Made by a program: the position numbers and the translations under genes
Assembly: GCA_003486645.1 (NCBI GenBank)
Contig: DNGI01000137.1
Span: forward strand, 1 to 10,456
Origin: Cyanobacteria bacterium UBA11370
Lineage (GTDB): Bacteria; Cyanobacteriota; Cyanobacteriia; Cyanobacteriales; Coleofasciculaceae
Reading direction: 5' to 3'
DNA: 10,456 bases
In this document: positions 6,470 through 10,456 of the stretch, one piece after another
Position numbering within the stretch: position 1 is the stretch's first letter
Layout: each line of letters begins with the position of its first letter
The notes under the pieces: model-generated
Told to the model about the DNA's origin: nothing
The model's database searches: none
Seen by the model: the letters and a program-made list of their open reading frames with translations, nothing else

Positions 6470-8347
6470 CTAATTGATAGCTGATTCAAGGATTTTGATA
6501 AATCGATTTGATTCATAACAATAGGTTGATTGAATAATTTGTTGACCTTGAGGCTGTTTAATATCTAGACAAGGAAAGCCATTTTGTTCCTTCGAGTTAA
6601 TTGCAAACAACTCTAATTGAGGAATTGGCTGTAAAAGCAAACTCAGAACGCGATCACCATTTTGGGTATATACGGCATACAAACACCCCGCACTACCACA
6701 CAACTCTCGGCTATTGAAGTTGATGATATACAATCCTTTTGCCTCAAGCATTTGAATACTTTTTGGATTTAGAGTTGCTATTGAATTATCTTTGATAATT
6801 TTGGAAAGCAGTCCCTGTTCTAATCGACCTTCAACTTGAACCCATTTTGAAGGCTTTATGCTATTGCCTATCACTGCACCTATTAACCCAGCCATCGCTA
6901 GAATTGTAGCTAAGGCTAAGGTGGTAACTTTTTGATATCTAGGATTGATTTTGATCGGAAATTTGAGAGAGTTCATCGCTCCGATAGAATTATAATTGCC
7001 TTCAATCGCTGATAATGAGCTGAATAAGGCTTCTAACGACACTTCATTGGATGAAGCAGGACAATTACCAGGATTGCTTAAAAACCCTCCACTACTGAAT
7101 GGATTACTATGACTAGATGTGGGATAATTACTAGGTGGTGTATCCGTTTGCCTCTGACTGGAGTTAGTCGGGTTGGAAGTAGTGGGAAGCTCATCAACCT
7201 TACCCAAAAATATCGGTATTTTCTCCGAGAAAGTCATCCAAGGAACTCCCCCTATAAAGTAGGGAGTACATCCGAGGTCGGGAACTCCTCGCTTACAAAT
7301 TCGGAAAAACAAAGCAGTACTAATCGCACTTTCATTTTCATTTACTTCCCAAGCCACTAACTTGAACGCTTCACCAAATGGATGAATACCTGTCGGTTCT
7401 TTCCCTCCATTCACCGAACCTAAAACTCCAAAACCCCCTTTAACCTCCTGATACTTCCCACTAATCCATTGGCGACCCTTGAGCTTTTCGCTTCCTGCTA
7501 GTTCAATATGAGCGCAATTCGTTTGACAAGGTACGGTGAATCCTTCAACATTACTACCAGAAATTGTGCGATCGCGTTTCTGTTCAACAGGTTTGAGAAT
7601 TAAATCAGCCGTTCCTACATCAGTCCCCGTAGCACTAACACCTCCCGGAAACTGAGAAAAGGAAACATTCGATAAACCGGGAATCTTTTCAATGACTGAA
7701 TTTTGCCAGTTCTCAAAAGCACCAATAGGAGTACTTTCTAATCCTGGTATGCTGTCTAGTCTGTACTGGGATAAATCAATTGAACTTAGTTTTAGTTCTC
7801 CCAAATTAGGCGATTTATTAAGGAATTCACCAATCGTTTCATTGGGATCGAAAGTTGCTCCAATGTTGGTGGTTAGTAAATCCTGAACTGGCGCTATAGA
7901 GGCAATTGCTTTATCTTTGAGTTCAGGAATGGCATCAACTAAACCCTGTAATGACTGATCAAGCATGATTCCAAAATCTTTTAAAGACAAGTTAGTTAGG
8001 TCGTTTCCTACTAGATCAGCAATTTGATCTAAGGAAAAGTTTTGTAATTTAAAAGAAGTCTCAAAGTCTCCTAGCTTGAGAAATTCAGAAGGTTTTTGTC
8101 CAGCTTGCCAGGTTCGGGATAAATCGTATCCAGCTTGCTGATTGATTTCCGAGGTGGATGGGAACGAACCGCTTTCACCAATAGCTGGTAGAGAGTTAAA
8201 GGAGATATTATTCCAATTGGGAAGTTCTACACCATTCCAAGTTGTTGTAGGAATGGATGTAGGTGAAGATGGAGGATTAGCTACTACTGGAAAGCTTACA
8301 TAACCTAAAGAAGCTACAACAGCGATTGCTAATAATGTACGTTTCAT
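6470..8347 (-). CDS. Secreted conjugation-associated protein joined to a small membrane protein
   Basis: The protein has 625 residues. A signal peptide covers 1-23 (cleavage after VVA). Residues about 35-380 are a secreted region with a W-N-G-V-E-L-P-N-W opening, a helical middle (85-220) and a cysteine-containing domain (C274, C278, C351, C360). I recall such proteins beside cyanobacterial conjugation genes. A Ser/Pro/Asn linker (385-425) follows, then CPASSNEVSLEALFSSLSAIEGNYNSIG (429-456, written here only to name its ends), which resembles the beginning of a lysozyme-like domain that then stops. At M458 a different protein begins: basic residues, a membrane helix (473-495) and a domain with four cysteines (C550, C555, C593, C610). 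The second half looks like a complete small protein fused in frame. The ATG overlaps the upstream stop (ATGA), and AGGAG lies 8 bases before it. Confidence 0.7.
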   Translation of the reverse strand: MKRTLLAIAVVASLGYVSFPVVANPPSSPTSIPTTTWNGVELPNWNNISFNSLPAIGESGSFPSTSEINQQAGYDLSRTWQAGQKPSEFLKLGDFETSFKLQNFSLDQIADLVGNDLTNLSLKDFGIMLDQSLQGLVDAIPELKDKAIASIAPVQDLLTTNIGATFDPNETIGEFLNKSPNLGELKLSSIDLSQYRLDSIPGLESTPIGAFENWQNSVIEKIPGLSNVSFSQFPGGVSATGTDVGTADLILKPVEQKRDRTISGSNVEGFTVPCQTNCAHIELAGSEKLKGRQWISGKYQEVKGGFGVLGSVNGGKEPTGIHPFGEAFKLVAWEVNENESAISTALFFRICKRGVPDLGCTPYFIGGVPWMTFSEKIPIFLGKVDELPTTSNPTNSSQRQTDTPPSNYPTSSHSNPFSSGGFLSNPGNCPASSNEVSLEALFSSLSAIEGNYNSIGAMNSLKFPIKINPRYQKVTTLALATILAMAGLIGAVIGNSIKPSKWVQVEGRLEQGLLSKIIKDNSIATLNPKSIQMLEAKGLYIINFNSRELCGSAGCLYAVYTQNGDRVLSLLLQPIPQLELFAINSKEQNGFPCLDIKQPQGQQIIQSTYCYESNRFIKILESAIN

Positions 8348-8996
8348 GGTTCAAGCTCCTGTGTATTTAAGTCAAAAGGAAAGATATTGATAACCAACAT
8401 TAAGTCTGAAACTTTGTCGGTTTTCTTGATATGAAACAGGTAGATTTTTTGTTCACCATTCTCACCACGAGTGACAACCGTCATCATGGTTCTACCTGTA
8501 TGGGGAATATGGGGAATATCAATTTGGTTGATTCGGCGGAGATGAATCAATGTTGCTACTTGTTTGTCACAGTCTTCATTCAATTCTTTCAAACATCCGT
8601 CAACGTCAACGGTTAGGAATGATGGATCATCTAACCAAATTTTTTGAACAGTTTCTCCAACAGGAATAAAACTGATAGGCTCGATTACAGGTATTGTTTC
8701 CGCCTCTGTTTGTGTTATTTCTTTTGTTGTTACTGCCGATTCCGACACCTCTTGAACTGTAGTTCCATAACTTCCTAACCTTGCTAACATTTGCCAGTTT
8801 TCTAACCCAGTTTCAGTAGTTTCTGGTGCGCTTGGTTCGGGTTTAGATCGTCTCCAGTATCACCTGAATTTGATTCTGATTGTAATGTAAAATCATCTTC
8901 AAATCCAGCCAGAACTGCCAAATCATGTTCCTTCCACTCTTTATGTTCTAGCGGATCTTCGAGTAACTCTTGTTCTTGATTCTTAGTTCCGTTCAT
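8344..8996 (-). pseudogene. Frameshifted gene with VirB10-like N terminus and VirB9/TraK-like domain
   Basis: Two frames make one gene. The first runs from ATG 8996 to a stop at 8802 (64 residues); the second runs to 8344 and has a possible ATG at 8790 (148 residues). The second frame is open upstream to 8859 and there encodes SKPEP, ETTETGLENWQ and LARLGSYG, which continue the sense of the first frame. One lost T at about 8847 (GATCT for GATTCT) would restore a 217-residue protein. The N terminus and the LENWQMLARLGSYG stretch recall cyanobacterial VirB10/TrbI-like proteins. The part with KIWLDDPSFLTVDVDG, IHLRRI and MTVVTRGENGEQKIYLF recalls the N-terminal beta domain of VirB9/TraK, the outer-membrane-core proteins of type IV secretion. 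AGGA lies 5 bases before ATG 8996. The 148-residue part could still be made from ATG 8790. It ends in an ATGA overlap with the next gene. Confidence 0.6.
8356..8360 (-). promoter_or_regulatory. Ribosome binding site of the 625-residue gene
   Basis: AGGAG on the minus strand, 8 bases upstream of the ATG at 8347. It lies inside the end of the upstream gene, whose TGA overlaps this ATG, so the two are translationally coupled. Confidence 0.7.
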
Positions 8997-9430
8997 AAGT
9001 TTCCTGTCCGTAAATCGCGCATGGCGTAAATTTCCAGCCCACTCGCTCTTGCAGCAGCAATAATAGAAGCAGCGTTATCATTTTTACTGACAAAATTTTC
9101 ATAATTTGGAGCTTCAACAGCCTGAACAAAAATTTCTTTATTGAAAGGAATTATGTCTCCTAGATTGTTACTTTGGGATAAAACGATCAAATTAGCGACA
9201 ATAACTACCCTCCATTTCCCTTCATCAACCTTGATTGGGGGTTGAATTTCCAACGGCACTAACACAACTTTGACTTGTCCACTAAAAACGCTTTGAGGGG
9301 TTAGTTCACTTAGTTTTTGCAGAAATTCTTTGCGAAAGTCTTCTGATAGGGCAAAACTTGAATGCCACGCTGGTGTTGTAATTCTTCCCCTGCCGTTTTT
9401 AATCTCAATTCCTTGATCAGGGATTATTTT
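8993..9430 (-). pseudogene. 5'-truncated conserved protein of a conjugation operon
   Basis: The frame is open from 9430 to the TGA at 8993 (145 codons), closed upstream by TAA at 9431-9433, and has no ATG near its beginning. A GTG at 9265 would give 90 residues, but it lies within the continuous sequence (GQVKVVLVPLEIQPP) and has no ribosome binding site, so I take it as internal. The open part includes GRGRITTPAWHSSFALS, PLEIQPPIKVDEGKWRVV, ANLIVLSQ, IIPFNKEIFVQAVE and SGLEIYAMRDL. I recall a conserved hypothetical protein of this kind next to VirB10-like genes in cyanobacteria; no function is known to me. The N terminus is lost at a junction near 9431. It overlaps the next gene by ATGA, showing it once led or lay within the same operon. 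Confidence 0.55.
9002..9005 (-). promoter_or_regulatory. Ribosome binding site before ATG 8996
   Basis: AGGA on the minus strand, 5 bases before the ATG. This start also overlaps the stop of the upstream frame (ATGA), typical of a coupled operon pair. Confidence 0.55.
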
Positions 9431-9642
9431 TTAGCAGAAATGGAATTACTGAAAGCCAGCTTACACTCGATAGTAAGGCGATTTTGGTAAAGCTGGCATT
9501 TATGACTAAATCAACCGTTAGACTTAAGAGACTCATTGCCATTAGTCCCGAAGTAGGAATTTGGTTGATCAAGCTTGTCTCTATGATGTGATGAGCCGAG
9601 CGGCAAGAAAGCGGTCCTTTTCTTTCAGAACAAAATAGATAA
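9431..9642. other. Unassigned DNA between two gene fragments
   Basis: I see no intact gene. The plus-strand frame that leads into the Uma2 fragment is open from before 9421 to stops at 9586-9591, with a stretch ISPEVGIWLIKLVSMM, but I cannot assign it. Another stop at 9640-9642 precedes the recognisable Uma2 part. Probably decayed sequence, possibly the middle of the Uma2 gene or the end of a lost mobile element. Confidence 0.35.
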
Positions 9643-9819
9643 GGAAAGCTCACAAAACCCGGTAAGTTTTGGGTTTATGAGCGCGTGATGCGGATTCCTT
9701 ATTATGCCATTTATGAAGTCACAAGGGGCGTTTTGGAGGTTTACAATTTGGTTGGGACTCGTTATCAGAAGATGACTCTGAATGAACGAGGACACTATCT
9801 CATTAGACTTAACCAATAG
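9643..9819 (+). pseudogene. 3' fragment of a Uma2 family gene
   Basis: After an in-frame stop the plus strand reads KPGKFWVYERVMRIPYYAIY, then EVTRGVLEVYNLVGTRYQ and NERGHY, followed by TAG at 9817-9819. This matches the C-terminal part of the Uma2 (DUF820) family, which has a PD-(D/E)XK nuclease-like fold and is very abundant in cyanobacteria. The N-terminal part with the catalytic acidic residues is missing or scrambled, so this is a relic. It is the only clear plus-strand gene sequence in the window. Its end meets the truncated toxin gene on the other strand near 9800-9812. Confidence 0.6.
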
Positions 9820-9950
9820 ATATCTTCAGCATCCCCAGCAAAATGATCATCATGTACTTCTACTGAAGCACCTAAACCTTTCAAAAATTGAGCTATTCTG
9901 ACTCCACCCAAGCTGCGATCTATAAAAAATACTGTTTGTTTATCCTCCAC
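9795..9950 (-). pseudogene. Truncated VapC45/PIN-like toxin
   Basis: A GTG at 9950 begins a 51-residue frame. It lies 10 bases after the antitoxin stop, with AAGGGG about 6 bases upstream. The sequence opens with VFFIDRSLGG (first PIN acidic residue D11), then LKGLGASVEVHDDHF (24-37) and DAEDIYWL (40-47). This is the N-terminal pattern of the PIN-like toxins found after DUF433 antitoxins (VapC45 type), which are normally over 100 residues. Homology stops at about residue 47; the last four residues and the stop come from the antisense of the Uma2 fragment. The remaining catalytic acidic residues are gone, so the toxin should be inactive. Confidence 0.6.
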
Positions 9951-9960
9951 CTAAAACCCC

Positions 9961-10422
9961 TTAAGCTGCTACAGGAAGCTCCCATCGTATTCCCTCCTCA
10001 ATTAACGAAGAGTCACATCTATAATCCTCAGCTAACTCGAAAATAGACTCACCAAATTTATACCTCTGGGCTAACACGGCAGTAGGAATACCCGTGCCAA
10101 CTAAAACTGTACACCCAAAAGAAATTGTCGGATCAATAACAACGGATTTAGGAATTTGTGATTCAAAAGATAAGCTTGAATCTGGATACTGGAACCCAAA
10201 AGGAAATAGTCTATTGGCAAGGCAAAATTCATCAACATCAATCCTATCTAGATGCACAATCAAAGCCTCATGTAGAAAGCTTAACTGTGGTGTAGAAGCC
10301 GGAACAAGCTTACCCAGATGTTTAACAAATAAATCAACACCATCTGTCCGAAATTCAGCTCTTACCAAGGGATTATTATAATTTAATTCTTGTTCTAAAT
10401 AATCTGCGGTTTTTAGGCTCAT
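9961..10422 (-). CDS. DUF433 antitoxin (VapB45-like)
   Basis: From ATG 10422 the protein has 153 residues. A TTG at 10431 would add three, and the frame stays open to the window edge, so a start outside cannot be excluded. Residues about 91-148 are a DUF433 domain: VIDPTISFG, GTGIPTAVLAQRY, GESIFELAEDY and EEGIRWE are all family signatures. The region before it (DGVDLFVKHLGKLVPAS and LFPFGF) matches the part upstream of DUF433 in longer antitoxins, which usually also carry an N-terminal DNA-binding helix-turn-helix. That part seems short or missing here. The usual R-P after F-G is C-T. The antitoxin would bind and neutralise the PIN-like toxin encoded just downstream and repress the pair, but the toxin is truncated. 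AGGA lies 11 bases before the ATG. Confidence 0.7.
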   Translation of the reverse strand: MSLKTADYLEQELNYNNPLVRAEFRTDGVDLFVKHLGKLVPASTPQLSFLHEALIVHLDRIDVDEFCLANRLFPFGFQYPDSSLSFESQIPKSVVIDPTISFGCTVLVGTGIPTAVLAQRYKFGESIFELAEDYRCDSSLIEEGIRWELPVAA

Positions 10423-10456
10423 GAGGTACAAATTCCTAGGTTTTGGGGAGTGGGGA

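Noticed and set aside
8993..9265. A complete 90-residue gene with a GTG start
   Set aside because: The family-like sequence continues upstream of this GTG without a break and there is no ribosome binding site, so it is an internal codon of a truncated gene.
9417..9816. Two overlapping minus-strand frames of 78 and 63 codons
   Set aside because: They lie antisense to the Uma2 fragment and unassigned DNA. Their sequences are low in protein character, and the plus strand carries the recognisable homology.

Overview
The window looks like accessory DNA of a cyanobacterium, probably a filamentous or mat-forming one. The octamer GCGATCGC (HIP1) occurs at 2596-2603, 3233-3240, 4240-4247 and 7568-7575, where about 0.16 copies would be expected by chance in this length. 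The families I recognise (Ycf46-like AAA+ ATPase, Uma2, a DUF433/PIN-like toxin-antitoxin pair, cyanobacterial plasmid-type conjugation genes) fit that. All confidently called full-length genes are on the minus strand. I see no rRNA, tRNA, CRISPR array or intact transposase.

Left part (1-2705): an AT-rich hairpin with a T-run in the minus direction is a likely terminator near the left edge. Next come a secreted 159-residue protein with two copies of a 25-residue motif, then a DUF2278 (YukJ-like) protein with a C-terminal lamin-tail-like domain. The latter probably starts at an internal GTG. About 570 bases of mostly non-coding DNA follow, holding a small hairpin and what looks like the 3' end of a lost gene.

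Centre (2706-9430): a minus-strand cluster read from right to left. It starts with a 5'-truncated conserved protein. Then comes a frameshifted gene with VirB10-like and VirB9/TraK-like parts, then a secreted 625-residue protein with a second unrelated half. A 668-residue protein whose N-terminal 100 residues resemble the inside of a VirD4/TraG-type coupling protein follows. The cluster ends with a Ycf46-like ATPase that has its own promoter. The first four genes overlap or nearly touch (two ATGA overlaps, then an 8-base gap). My reading is that this is a type IV secretion/conjugation operon collapsed by internal deletions, some of which kept the reading frame and made chimeric proteins. Whether these chimeras still work is unknown.

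Right part (9431-10456): a scrap yard. It holds about 210 bases I cannot assign, the 3' end of a Uma2 gene on the plus strand, a VapC45/PIN-like toxin cut after about 46 residues, and its DUF433 antitoxin, which keeps the DUF433 domain but may be short at the N terminus. The joins at about 9431 and about 9800-9812 mark recombination breakpoints at the edge of the collapsed operon.
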